Shown one piece after another: positions 1-9,875 of a stretch of DNA of 34,126 bases. The notes under the pieces were generated by a model, which did not search any database, was not told the DNA's origin, and worked only from the letters and a program-made list of their open reading frames with translations. Position numbers and translations under genes: made by a program. The first letter of the stretch is position 1. Every line of letters starts with the position of its first letter. Source of the DNA: a virus; the IMG/VR virus record IMGVR_UViG_3300018416_000054, positions 1 through 34,126 of that record. The stretch is one strand, 5' to 3'.

Positions 1-3000
1 GTTTTAAATATCTTTTCTTCCGTACAGGGTCCATCTCTGTATTTTGTGCAAGAGATATAATAAACCTACGCCCCATACCTGCAGCAAAGACTCTTGTAAA
101 TTTAGTAAATTGATCTAACAATATCCCTCTAAAGAAAAGCTCAGTACCTTTTTTAGTGAACTCAGTCATGTACTCCATTTCTGCAGCATTCATTAACATA
201 TCCGCCATAGAGTCTTGTGTAACAGCTCCGACATCTAATGCAAATTGTAAAAATTCTTGTTTTTTGGTTGGGTCAGTAGCGTAGTCTTTTAAAATCCCTA
301 GCCCTGTTCTAAAACTTTGGAATTCTCTACTTCTTAAAAATGGTCCAGCTAAATCAGGGAAAGAAGCTAAAACAGAAAAAGTAAGTGTAGTTACAACGTT
401 AGAAAATAATCCCCAACTATTAAATTGTCTAAATGCAGGATTCATAGGGCCATCTACTTTACCTAACATAGACCTTACAGCTTTTCTTGCTAATGGTTGT
501 TTTCTTGATGGAGCTGTAGCTATGGCTGCTTCTATACCCTGTTCCCCACCTATTTTTTCTAAAGCTATTCTTTTACTAGCATGTCTACCATAACCTAAAT
601 AAGCTTGAGCAGGATGTTGCAATAAACCTAAATCTCTTAAAACTCTTGTTGGATAACCATAATCTCGCATGATTACCTCACCACTAGCATCTTTAGCGCC
701 ATCTATATCAGGTATTCTTCTATAAGCTAGTGTTCTAGCTAAACTAGATTTAAATCCTAAACCAACATTACCTAGCACTTTATCTTTCTGTTCAGGATTC
801 ATAACTCTTTCAAACTGTGCATCAGTAACATCAAGTTTCAAAATAGCATCTACATATCTTTCAGCGTATTCTTCAGGTGTTAATTTTTTATTACGCATCA
901 CACCATTTTCGTCTCGATAAGACATAGTTAAATTAGGCTTACCAAGTTTCCCATTTTTCTTTTGGACCAAGAAATTACCTGATTCAATTAACCCAACAGT
1001 GTAATTTTCAAATAAAGCTCTTTTTTGTGGGTTAGCAAACAACTCTCTAATATCTAAGCTTCTTGTAAAATAGCTAGCCATATTGCCATCACGCGTCATA
1101 GTTTCTAATAACCCTATATCTAAGTAAGGTTTGCCAGTTTTTGGATCAACTTCTGCTAGTACTTTGTCATAAAACTCTCTCGCATGAATCCTTAGCTTTA
1201 AACCTAATTCACTTATATCAGCTAGCGCTTGATCACTTATGGTTTCATCCTCCGCCAAAAAGAATGCCTGTTCTTGTTCTGGTGTAAGTTTTAGGTTAAC
1301 AAGAGTAAATCTACCTTTCTTCGGGTCTAAACCAAGTACTTTAGCTAAACTGTTTTGAAACTCTGCATTTAGTTTTTGAGCTCTTTGTAAAAAAGATAAA
1401 CCTTCTGTACCTGCTTCCGTTGAAGCTGACTGTCCACCCAACTGAAATGATAGCTTACGTAATTCTGGTGTTCCTATCGAGCGTAACATCCCTCCGGCAG
1501 TCCTAACAATTCTGTTCAGAAGCTCTATAGCATCAGGGCTATCATTTAGTAACTTATTAACAAGGTTACCTGTTTTTTTGTATAGAGCCTTGTAAGTCTT
1601 TTTATCAGTTACTTTTTTAAGATTATCTGACACCATTTCTAACACAAGTCTTTTTTGATCCCATGTTAATTGTCTTTCTGACCGTTCATAACCTGCTGTT
1701 CTTTTAGGTGCTGTGGTAACACTCTTTATCCATTCAGCAAAAACTGGGTTTGGGTTTTTAAGATTTACCCTATCAGTAAAGACACTTGTACCAATCAATG
1801 AATCCCAAGCCTTTACTATATTTTTAGCAATACGTAAAAAATAATTATCTGCTGCAGATTTTGACCCTTTCCACTTTCTACCATCACTTGCGTACCCTAT
1901 TAGCCACTCAGCTGTTCTATCAGCAAACCATTCTTCAAAGCCATTCGGATTAGCTTCTCCATATGCTTCAGGGTTAGCTTCTTTAGCTTTATTAAATTCT
2001 TGTATTAATTTGTCTCTTACACCTGGTAAGAAATGTACATCATCTAAATAGTTAAGTTGTATAACATGAGCTAATTCATGAGCAATAGTAACTAAAGCAT
2101 CAGCAGTTTGTCCTAACTCTCTAGTACGTTGTACACCATTCCCTCTGTAGTAATCAGTGTCTAAGACAATTACATACTCATCATTAGGAGTAACACTTCC
2201 ATCTTTATTTTTTCTACCAGGTAATCTTAAAGTAACACCACCCCTAAAATATTCGTCAAAACCTGCCCCTCTTTCTTCATATGCTTTTTTCTTACTATAT
2301 GCTTCTTGTAACAACACTTGCATATCGTCATTTTGATTTAACGTTGTTACATCAGCCGTTTTATACTTTATATCGTTAAAAGTAATAAAGTGGATGTTTG
2401 AGCTCATACCGAAAAATTTAAATTTGTTAAGAACCTTAATTAATGGATTTGCTAACGTGCTGTAGTGTTTTCTAAAATTACTACTCATCTCTACGATGTT
2501 TTGACCTTTCCTAACATTACTAGAAGTATAGAAAGCAGGCTTAGTATCGTTTTGCTCACGGTTTTTAGCTCTGTATTTTTGTCCTTCTAAATCTTGAGCT
2601 CCTTCTCTACTGAGTAAAGTTCTTGTTGCACTGACCACATCAGGGTCTTGTTGATCCCGTTCATCTATAACTAGGCCTTCAAAACTGAGTTGAAAAGGTA
2701 ATAACTCTGCTTCTGCCTCTCTTGCTTGATCGACTAAACTATCAATAATTAAATCAAAAGAATCCATAACAGATGGGTCAAAAGGTAATTTTGCATTCCA
2801 TCTTTTCTCATTAGCTTTAACTTTAACGTTAGCATATTCTTTAGATAAAGGTTTTTTTCTTCGTTTAGTTAACTGGTCTACGGTAGGTCTTCTTATCCTG
2901 CCTATTTTTTGTTCTTCTGTTCTCGTGTCTAGTTTTTCTGAAATTAGACTAGCTTCTGTAGAAAAAACTGTATTAGGAATTATTTGGAATTGCCCGTTAT

Positions 3001-6000
3001 TACGTCTAGATTTTACAGGGGACTCAGTTGTAAAAATTAAATAATCTTTGCTTTTTTTATGTATTTCAACATCTTGACGTGTCTTTACAAATATTTCTTG
3101 TTCAATTTCCTTTCTAACTCTGTTTTCAATAGCGACTGATTCGTCTTTATTAGATTCTGCATAATTAGCTACTAAGACTCGGAAATTATTTACTGAACCT
3201 GTGGTATAAGCTTCAGAAGCTGATTCTCCTATTGCTTTAAGGATTTCAGCTCTTTCTTTTGCTTCTTTTTTTCGTATTGCTTCTCTAATAGCTTCAGCTC
3301 TTCTTTCTGTAATCTGTGTGTCAATTATGGCATTTACTAACATACCAGTAGCTCCAGCATATTCATCAAAAGTCTTACCTTGATTTTTAGCATGACGAGT
3401 CATAAATTTGCCTAGAGTCATAGGCGTGTTTGGACCTTTTTTATAAAATTCTGCTGGAGAGTTTCTTATATCTCTTTGTGACATATCAGAAAAAGAAACT
3501 ACTTCTATTCTTTTTCCCCTTTTAACATTAGCAAAAAATTCATAACCTATTTCATTCCCGATACCTAGAACCATTTCAAGAGCTCTAAACGACTGTTTTT
3601 GATCTCCTTCTACGTATGCACCTTCTGCAGTAACTATTTTTTTAGCGTCCCAAATTAAACCAACCATGTTTATAGGTTTAGGGGCATCATCTCTACCACG
3701 CCTTTGTACAAAAAACCCTTTTGATCTAAAGTCTTCTCGAGAAGCCATATTTTTTGCTACGCTATCAATAAGGTATTTTCTAGGAGTTACAAAATCTTCT
3801 TCTTGTCCTTCATTTGCAGCGTTTACAAGAACTTCTTCAGGTGGTCTTCTTGTAGCAATAACAAACTCAGTTCTGTCTAAAGTCAAACCCATTGAAGAAG
3901 CTAAACTGTAATTTTCCCGTATAAACCTAAGTGGATCAAAGAAAGGGTTCTGTGCTTGTTCTTTGTATTTTTTGTTACTAACTTCCCGTCTGACTCTACC
4001 AATAATCTCGTACTCAGCAGAAGGGTTCTGTTTCATCAAAGCAGTCATAGTGTTTAGTAAACCTGCTGGGTAACTAAAACCTAAAGATTCATACTCATAA
4101 GATTCTTGTAAAAATTTAACTTTACCAGCTGCATCAGCATCTTCATCATATTGAGAAAGAAGGTTTCTAGTAGCTTCGGCAATAGCTTCTTTTTGTTCTG
4201 GTGTAGCAAACTGAGAATTGTTGTCGAAAGCGATCCACCCTACAGCATCTTGATTTCTAGTGTTCCCTTGTCCTACTACAAGAATTTTACTTTGTTCTGT
4301 TACAGTTAAAGCTTCCGCTGCAGCACTAGCTTCTACAGTTTCATCATCTGTTTGTTCTGTTTGTAAGTCTTGTGCAGTTTCACTCGCAGCTTGTTGTTCT
4401 GCTAATTGTCCTTCTATTTCTGTTTGTGCTCCTATTGTTTTTTCAGCAGTCCTACCTGCAACTTCTCTTGTTTCTTCATTAGCTTTTCTCGCAGCTTTTA
4501 CAGCATCTTTTATAGGTACTTCACTTTTTGGTATGCCTAATTTTTCAGAAAGTGCTGTGTAATACACGCTTAAAATATTTTTTAATCTCTTATCTATTTC
4601 TTGTCTAAAAGGCCCTTCTGGAGTCAAAGCTCTTAATTGAACTAGTACATCGTAGTTATCCGAATGTCGTTCTAAAATTCTACTTGCATCTTCAGGTGAT
4701 GCTTCTGAGAACGCTTGTACCGTTTGTTCTACTTGTAAATCATATTCATCAATGAATCTTTCTTTTCTGTCGTCTGTTACTTCTTCTAAAGATAATGGGC
4801 CTTGCACTTTTAAGTTAGGTTCATTCTCAAAAGCTTTTTCTAGTTTTTGTTTTACCTCAGGTGCATTAAATTCGTTTGTAGTTTCAGAGTGTACTTCTTT
4901 ACCATCTGCTGTCTCTACCACTATAGCTCTATCATGTGTAGCATTTTTAACTTCAGAAAAACCTTGAGCTGCTGCTAAAGATTCTTTACTAGCCCCTGCT
5001 TCAAGAACGTTATTTACTGTAGCCTGATCTAAAGCAACTATCGTACCTTTGTTTTCTACAGTGCCTGTAAAAAATTGCCTAGCCCCTATAGCTTCTGTTA
5101 TTTGTGCTTTAGTAAGAGTGGTAGTTCCTGCATTTATCCACACAGCTTTTTTAGGGTTTTTACCACTTACCATAACTTGTAGTTCAGCTATCAAATCTCC
5201 AGTAGGTTTTTTAACTGAATCAGTTAAAGTTTCAGTATTAATACCATCTTTACCTCTAGGTGGATTAACTAGTTCTGGGGGTATGCCAAAATCTTCAGGG
5301 CTCTTAGTCTCTACATCAGTTCCAGGAATTTTTTGTCCTTTTTGTTTTTGTAGGTATTGTTCAACTTTATCAAAATCTTTTTTGTCTGCAGCATCAGCAG
5401 GCTGGTCTAAAACCTGTTCCATATCTTCTACAGCATCGTTTACTAAATCTTTAGCTTTTTGTATGGTTCTATTTGTTGAAGCAATAGCATCTGCTGCAGC
5501 TTGTGTAGTTCCTCTACCTGCACCACCAATAATTCCACCACCAAAGAAACCTTTAAATGCGGCTTCCATTAAATCCAACTTAGCATCTTTTGTAGTGTAA
5601 TCAGGATCGATTGCAAACTTCTGTGCTGTAGTCATGCCTTGTTGTAAAGTTTCAGCTGTTCCTTCTGATACAGCCCCACCAGCAAAACCTACTGTTGCAC
5701 CTTTACCAAAACCTTTTCCTAACTCTGTAGCTAATGCAGCAAATCCAGAACCTTTTGGTGCCGTCTTAGCTTTTTTAGCAGCGACCTTTTGAAGACTCTT
5801 TAAAAACGGGGAAACTACTAAACCTGTACCAACTACCTCAGCCCCTAATCCTACAGCAGCATATGGACCAAAACCTACAGCCGCACTAATAGCTGCTTCT
5901 CTATCATCTAGCATATCTTGACGAGCAAACTCTCCATACGTTACACCCGTCCCCTGGACGCCCTCTTGTGCGTATGCACCTGCTAAACCACCCATCCTAG

Positions 6001-6598
6001 TTGCACGACTAACACCAGGAGCGCCTCTTAGTGCTTGTAAAATAGTGTAACCATCCTCGGTAAGATCATTCCAAGCTTGTGTTTTAGTTTCTAATTTTTT
6101 AGCGCGTTTCTCAAAAGCTTCTTTTATTATTTTTTTCGCACCTGTTTTTGCTGTACTAGATAGAGCCATAGAGCTTACACCTGCTAAAGCACCATAGCCT
6201 ACACCGCCTGTAGCTGCCCCTAATAACGCCATGCTTATACTAGCAATAGCAGAAGGTAAAAATTCACCTGTACTAATAGCTAGTTGATCCATAAACCCCT
6301 GTGCATCAGGGGCATCTAAAAATTGTTCGAATGTAGGAAGACCTTCAAGGTATTCTGCAGCTACTTGTTCACGACGTTGAGCTGTTAGTAAAGCTTGGTC
6401 TCTTTCGTAAGTATCACCTGTTAATTGTTGAAAAGCAGCGTCTGCATAGGCAAGCCCCGAATCAAGTCCTGCTGCACCCGCTCTAGCACCCGCTTGAAAT
6501 TTTTCCCCAAATGATTTTTCTTCTTGTCCAGGAGCAATGTTGTAACTCCCTTCTAAAGACTCCAGAAGGGCATCGTAGTTATCCCTATCTATAGCCAT
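1..6598 (-). CDS. Giant virion-associated 'polyvalent-type' protein with HExxH metallopeptidase motif (C-terminus outside window)
   Basis: An uninterrupted minus-strand frame runs from ATG at 6598 to the window edge, giving at least 2199 residues with no stop. Residues about 75-130 and 150-260 hold Ala/Gly-rich hydrophobic stretches that could insert into a membrane. Residues about 400-800 are acidic and coiled-coil-like. A zincin motif HELAH lies at residues 1507-1511 (bases about 2066-2080). It is followed about 45 residues later by an acidic EEWFADR segment that could supply the third zinc ligand. The last visible part contains a hydrophobic segment reading LASFPDLAGP, resembling the LPD-type domains of phage polyvalent proteins. 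It is the last of three internal-virion-like genes, starting 3 bases after the previous stop. It occupies the position of the T7 gp16 ejection protein, but no transglycosylase motif was seen. Inference: it is packaged and injected with the DNA, with a peptidase acting on the envelope or on host proteins. Confidence 0.8.
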   Translation of the reverse strand, partial: MAIDRDNYDALLESLEGSYNIAPGQEEKSFGEKFQAGARAGAAGLDSGLAYADAAFQQLTGDTYERDQALLTAQRREQVAAEYLEGLPTFEQFLDAPDAQGFMDQLAISTGEFLPSAIASISMALLGAATGGVGYGALAGVSSMALSSTAKTGAKKIIKEAFEKRAKKLETKTQAWNDLTEDGYTILQALRGAPGVSRATRMGGLAGAYAQEGVQGTGVTYGEFARQDMLDDREAAISAAVGFGPYAAVGLGAEVVGTGLVVSPFLKSLQKVAAKKAKTAPKGSGFAALATELGKGFGKGATVGFAGGAVSEGTAETLQQGMTTAQKFAIDPDYTTKDAKLDLMEAAFKGFFGGGIIGGAGRGTTQAAADAIASTNRTIQKAKDLVNDAVEDMEQVLDQPADAADKKDFDKVEQYLQKQKGQKIPGTDVETKSPEDFGIPPELVNPPRGKDGINTETLTDSVKKPTGDLIAELQVMVSGKNPKKAVWINAGTTTLTKAQITEAIGARQFFTGTVENKGTIVALDQATVNNVLEAGASKESLAAAQGFSEVKNATHDRAIVVETADGKEVHSETTNEFNAPEVKQKLEKAFENEPNLKVQGPLSLEEVTDDRKERFIDEYDLQVEQTVQAFSEASPEDASRILERHSDNYDVLVQLRALTPEGPFRQEIDKRLKNILSVYYTALSEKLGIPKSEVPIKDAVKAARKANEETREVAGRTAEKTIGAQTEIEGQLAEQQAASETAQDLQTEQTDDETVEASAAAEALTVTEQSKILVVGQGNTRNQDAVGWIAFDNNSQFATPEQKEAIAEATRNLLSQYDEDADAAGKVKFLQESYEYESLGFSYPAGLLNTMTALMKQNPSAEYEIIGRVRREVSNKKYKEQAQNPFFDPLRFIRENYSLASSMGLTLDRTEFVIATRRPPEEVLVNAANEGQEEDFVTPRKYLIDSVAKNMASREDFRSKGFFVQRRGRDDAPKPINMVGLIWDAKKIVTAEGAYVEGDQKQSFRALEMVLGIGNEIGYEFFANVKRGKRIEVVSFSDMSQRDIRNSPAEFYKKGPNTPMTLGKFMTRHAKNQGKTFDEYAGATGMLVNAIIDTQITERRAEAIREAIRKKEAKERAEILKAIGESASEAYTTGSVNNFRVLVANYAESNKDESVAIENRVRKEIEQEIFVKTRQDVEIHKKSKDYLIFTTESPVKSRRNNGQFQIIPNTVFSTEASLISEKLDTRTEEQKIGRIRRPTVDQLTKRRKKPLSKEYANVKVKANEKRWNAKLPFDPSVMDSFDLIIDSLVDQAREAEAELLPFQLSFEGLVIDERDQQDPDVVSATRTLLSREGAQDLEGQKYRAKNREQNDTKPAFYTSSNVRKGQNIVEMSSNFRKHYSTLANPLIKVLNKFKFFGMSSNIHFITFNDIKYKTADVTTLNQNDDMQVLLQEAYSKKKAYEERGAGFDEYFRGGVTLRLPGRKNKDGSVTPNDEYVIVLDTDYYRGNGVQRTRELGQTADALVTIAHELAHVIQLNYLDDVHFLPGVRDKLIQEFNKAKEANPEAYGEANPNGFEEWFADRTAEWLIGYASDGRKWKGSKSAADNYFLRIAKNIVKAWDSLIGTSVFTDRVNLKNPNPVFAEWIKSVTTAPKRTAGYERSERQLTWDQKRLVLEMVSDNLKKVTDKKTYKALYKKTGNLVNKLLNDSPDAIELLNRIVRTAGGMLRSIGTPELRKLSFQLGGQSASTEAGTEGLSFLQRAQKLNAEFQNSLAKVLGLDPKKGRFTLVNLKLTPEQEQAFFLAEDETISDQALADISELGLKLRIHAREFYDKVLAEVDPKTGKPYLDIGLLETMTRDGNMASYFTRSLDIRELFANPQKRALFENYTVGLIESGNFLVQKKNGKLGKPNLTMSYRDENGVMRNKKLTPEEYAERYVDAILKLDVTDAQFERVMNPEQKDKVLGNVGLGFKSSLARTLAYRRIPDIDGAKDASGEVIMRDYGYPTRVLRDLGLLQHPAQAYLGYGRHASKRIALEKIGGEQGIEAAIATAPSRKQPLARKAVRSMLGKVDGPMNPAFRQFNSWGLFSNVVTTLTFSVLASFPDLAGPFLRSREFQSFRTGLGILKDYATDPTKKQEFLQFALDVGAVTQDSMADMLMNAAEMEYMTEFTKKGTELFFRGILLDQFTKFTRVFAAGMGRRFIISLAQNTEMDPVRKKRYLK

Positions 6599-6601
6599 AA
6601 G

Positions 6602-8569
6602 TTATTGCTCCGCGTTCGCGCCCGCTCTTTGAACTACTTCTTGGATATTTCGTTGAAGTCTGTCATCTTCAATAATTAATCTTAAAGTTTCCGCACTTTT
6701 ATCACCAAATAATTTTTGCATATCTGATCTAGTAAAAATTTGGCTATTTCCAAAATCAAAATCACCATTTTCTAAACTCTCGATGCTGTAATAAGCCCCA
6801 GCAACATCTAAGTCCCTTTGTCCTAAATCGGGAGTGCTAGTTATAGCCTCCCAAATACTAGTAAAAAAGCCGGGGTCTCTGTTTATAAAAGCTTTAGATT
6901 TTGCTGCTAACACCATAGCATCTTTAAAAGCCCTTATAGTATCGTAATCAGCAGATGTAGCATTGCCCGCTCTATATCTTCTAAGGCTTAATTCTGCTTT
7001 CCTTTGCATAGTTATTAGTTTTTTTCTAAGCTTTGGAATTTTTTCAGGGTCTCTTGGATCAAAACTTGCTGTACCATCTTCTTTTGTAAACAAAAGTTGT
7101 GCAACTGTCCCAATATCTTCCGCAGCTGCTTCTGACCTTGTTAAATTCTCAGTTTCTAAATCCTTAAAGAATTTTTTATATTTGAGATCATGTTCTTCAA
7201 GCTTTAACTGATGCTCTGCTAGACTTTGTGGGGTTAGATTCATATCTCCAGCTACAATACCACCCCATATAGCAGTGTAAGCATTTTGAGCGTAATTACC
7301 GATAGAAGTCATATCAGTATTACCTAATCGTCTAGCTTCTGTTATAGCTATCTGCCTAGCTAAAGATATACCTACAGCCCTTAATTCTGATATTTTTATT
7401 TTATTATTTTGACTTAACTCATTTATATTTGTTATGCCATACTTTTTAAGAATATCATTAACTCTGTCCGTTCTAATAAGCTCTTGTTGGTCTCTAGTTA
7501 AATCATCAAGACTTTTACCTTCTAACTCTTGTAAAAACTCTTGTTTCATCGATTCAGAATCTTGTATAACTGTTGCAGGATCAGGCGCTCCTTCTCCTTT
7601 ATTAGAAGTAGCTACAGACTCTTCTAAAGCTTTACCACCTAACTCATTAATAATTTCTTCCATCCTAGCTTTAGTTCTTTTAGCCCCTTTGTATAAAGCG
7701 CTGTTTTCATCAAGAGTAGCTAGTCTTTCATTTGCTTGATTTAATTTTTTAGTTGCATTATCTAACTTACGTTGGTCAGATTTATTTTTAAGATTTGTAA
7801 AGAACCCACCTTCTCCTTCAGGATAAGGTTCAGACCCCGTGCCAGTCCTCGAGGCTTTTCTTTTATCTGTAGTTGAAGGAGCTGGAGCATCAGTAGCATC
7901 AGGAGCTGGATCGTCTGCTTGCTGTGTTTCTTCATAGTAATCAGAAAGTAGTAAAGTTTTTTCTTCTCTACTTATTTCTGGAGAACTTAGTATATCTAAT
8001 ATTTCTTTTTTCTGGGTCGCAGGTACTCGATCTTGCTCTTGAATATTTCTAGATAACTGCGACCTCTGTATAGATGTAGGATCAAGATCAAGGTTAAGAT
8101 CAAATAAAGCAAGTTCAGCCATGCTATTTGAAAAACCTTCGGGAACCACCACAATTTCATCGTCTGGAGCTGAAGTACCTTTAAGAGTTATCTGTGAAAT
8201 GCCATCTCCTGTATCTGTATCTAATACAGCGTTACCACCACCAATAGGAGTTTCTCCAGCAAACCTACCTTGTTTGCCACCATCAAATTGTAAAGTTTGT
8301 TCAAACGCAGGGCTTAAATTTATAAGCCTTGTTCTAGTTTCATTTATAACAGGACTATTTTCATTAAATCTTGGGCCTTCTTTATACAAAGCTGTGTCTT
8401 TGTCAAATTCTAAATATCCTTGTTCTACTGCAAGTGACATTTGAGCACCCAAGTCTCTAAGTCTTTCTCTTTCGGCTCGGTCTGCTCTTTGTTGCCTTCT
8501 AGCGGCTTGACCGGCAATAAGATTAGCCCCCGATTGAAGGCCTGACATAAAAGGATCACGTATTGCCAT
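6602..8569 (-). CDS. Internal virion-like structural protein, 655 aa
   Basis: The protein begins MAIRDPFMSGLQSGANLIAG, with an Ala/Arg-rich helical N-terminus. A low-complexity Asp/Ala/Pro/Thr hinge follows near residues 217-235, and after it a long charged helical C-terminal half. There is no signal peptide or clear membrane helix, and no enzymatic motif was found. Its start codon overlaps the stop of the upstream S74-domain gene by one base (TAATG), and the giant metallopeptidase-like gene follows after 3 bases, so the two are probably co-translated. Size, helical composition and position match the T7 gp15-type ejection protein slot, but the assignment rests on context, not on sequence motifs. 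It could equally be another inner-core or tail component. Confidence 0.7.
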   Translation of the reverse strand: MAIRDPFMSGLQSGANLIAGQAARRQQRADRAERERLRDLGAQMSLAVEQGYLEFDKDTALYKEGPRFNENSPVINETRTRLINLSPAFEQTLQFDGGKQGRFAGETPIGGGNAVLDTDTGDGISQITLKGTSAPDDEIVVVPEGFSNSMAELALFDLNLDLDPTSIQRSQLSRNIQEQDRVPATQKKEILDILSSPEISREEKTLLLSDYYEETQQADDPAPDATDAPAPSTTDKRKASRTGTGSEPYPEGEGGFFTNLKNKSDQRKLDNATKKLNQANERLATLDENSALYKGAKRTKARMEEIINELGGKALEESVATSNKGEGAPDPATVIQDSESMKQEFLQELEGKSLDDLTRDQQELIRTDRVNDILKKYGITNINELSQNNKIKISELRAVGISLARQIAITEARRLGNTDMTSIGNYAQNAYTAIWGGIVAGDMNLTPQSLAEHQLKLEEHDLKYKKFFKDLETENLTRSEAAAEDIGTVAQLLFTKEDGTASFDPRDPEKIPKLRKKLITMQRKAELSLRRYRAGNATSADYDTIRAFKDAMVLAAKSKAFINRDPGFFTSIWEAITSTPDLGQRDLDVAGAYYSIESLENGDFDFGNSQIFTRSDMQKLFGDKSAETLRLIIEDDRLQRNIQEVVQRAGANAEQ

Positions 8570-9345
8570 TACAATGCTCCGTAGTTAACCATGTAGTAAC
8601 CATTTCTATTTACAGAAACAGCTTCTGGTTTAATTAATAATATTTCTTGAGCAAGTACACCAACTGGTTTTGATGTAATGCCTAACTTTTTAGCAATGTT
8701 ATTCCATTGCCATTTGTATATGTTGTACTCCCCATCTTTGCCTATTAGAGTTATATCGTCTTTCAGTCTTTCATCTGAGAAAATAGCTAAAGCTGCTATT
8801 GTACCAATAGCTTGTCTATTAGTAGCTGATGCTTGCGTTTTAGCTTGGTTGTATGCAGCTTGTCTATTACCTTCATTAACAGCGCTACTGCCCAATAATT
8901 TTAACCCTTGAGTTTTTGCGTTAACACCTATGTTAGCTGATAACCCCAAATTTCTAAGCTGGTTTGCCATGGCATCTCTTGTAGCAAAATTTTGTGCACT
9001 GATTTCACCTAAAGTACCAGCTCTTTGTTGCTCTTTGTTTAGTTCTCGTCTTTGAGCAGGAGTCAACTCTGCACCATAACGTTCTAAATTTCTTTGAGTT
9101 ATACCTTTAGATACATCTATAGCTCTTCTAGCATCTTCAGTAGCTTGTCTTCTAAGCTCATCTCTATTAGGTTTTTCACTTAGTCTAAGAACCTCATCTT
9201 CTACAGGCGCATATGTATCAAGGTAGTTTTGATAATCATCTCTAGTTATAGTAGCTAAATCAGTTCTAGCTGTACCAAAAGAGTCATCACCTCTGATACG
9301 TCCAGCAGGCTCCATCATTATTGCTTGGTTATTAGGTATTGCCAT
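8569..9345 (-). CDS. Virion protein with short C-terminal S74 (endosialidase chaperone-type) domain, 258 aa
   Basis: The N-terminal 185 residues are helical, rich in Arg/Gln/Ala, and resemble an internal-virion or tail-core protein. The last 70 residues (189-258) read FSDERLKDDI, then a GEYNIYKWQW segment, PVGVLAQEI, and finish with YYMVNYGAL. This is the pattern of the S74 intramolecular chaperone family (SD-x-RLK, GVxAQEv, VxY), including the Ser190-Asp191 site at which longer members self-cleave. Here the domain is the short form that ends right after the VNY motif, without the long coiled coil of the endosialidase type. S74 domains normally trimerise and fold tail spikes or fibres, so finding one in the internal-virion cluster is of note. 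Overlaps both neighbours by one base. Confidence 0.75.
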   Translation of the reverse strand: MAIPNNQAIMMEPAGRIRGDDSFGTARTDLATITRDDYQNYLDTYAPVEDEVLRLSEKPNRDELRRQATEDARRAIDVSKGITQRNLERYGAELTPAQRRELNKEQQRAGTLGEISAQNFATRDAMANQLRNLGLSANIGVNAKTQGLKLLGSSAVNEGNRQAAYNQAKTQASATNRQAIGTIAALAIFSDERLKDDITLIGKDGEYNIYKWQWNNIAKKLGITSKPVGVLAQEILLIKPEAVSVNRNGYYMVNYGAL

Positions 9346-9875
9346 TAGCTAAATATCCCACCTTCAGTATTAAAATCTACTTCCATACCAGCACCAAGTA
9401 AAGTACCAAGAGCTCCTGCATTTGCAGAATATAAAGCCTGTTTATTACGCATATCAGCCATAGTATTACCAGCAGATAATCTACTGAGAGTAGATAATCC
9501 GCTTAAAGCAGCTGTATTCTTTTTAGCGCCTACATCAGTGATAGCTTTTCTAATTTTAAACTGTTCGTCTAAACCTGCAGCTCTAGCTCTTCTTTTTGCA
9601 TCATAAATATTTCTTACATTATTGCTGAACTCACCAAGCTTACGATCAAAGTTTAGAGGGTCTAAACCTCCAGCGTTAGCTCTAGCTTGAGCTTGATCTG
9701 CTCCAGCGATGTCTGAATAATACTGAGTTTGATCTGAATCTAGTCTATCTTTTAAACCAGCTATGGTTGTACTTAGGATTTTATCCCCACGTGCAGACAT
9801 AGCACGCCCGACTCGTTGCTCCATTAGCTCTTGAGGTGAAGCTTGTGCTTTTGATTTTTTAGGTTTTTTCGCCAT
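9345..9875 (-). CDS. Small internal-virion-like protein, 176 aa
   Basis: The protein has a very basic N-terminus (MAKKPKKSKAQ), then a charged helical middle (residues 20-130), then an Ala/Gly/Leu-rich C-terminus ending GALGTLLGAGMEVDFNTEGG. No catalytic motif, Cys cluster or signal peptide is visible. It overlaps both flanking genes by one base inside the structural operon, directly before the S74-domain and 655-residue proteins. The context and the glycine-rich hydrophobic tail fit a small ejection or inner-core protein (T7 gp14-like in position and size). That is an inference. The gene itself is well supported by length and tight packing. Confidence 0.65.
   Translation of the reverse strand: MAKKPKKSKAQASPQELMEQRVGRAMSARGDKILSTTIAGLKDRLDSDQTQYYSDIAGADQAQARANAGGLDPLNFDRKLGEFSNNVRNIYDAKRRARAAGLDEQFKIRKAITDVGAKKNTAALSGLSTLSRLSAGNTMADMRNKQALYSANAGALGTLLGAGMEVDFNTEGGIFS

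Noticed and set aside
5049-5600. Long plus-strand frames inside the giant gene and other late genes (for example 183 codons here)
   Set aside because: These are reverse-frame shadows of the AT-rich, Ala/Glu-rich minus-strand genes; Ser/Phe/Leu-rich composition and lack of ribosome sites fit that.
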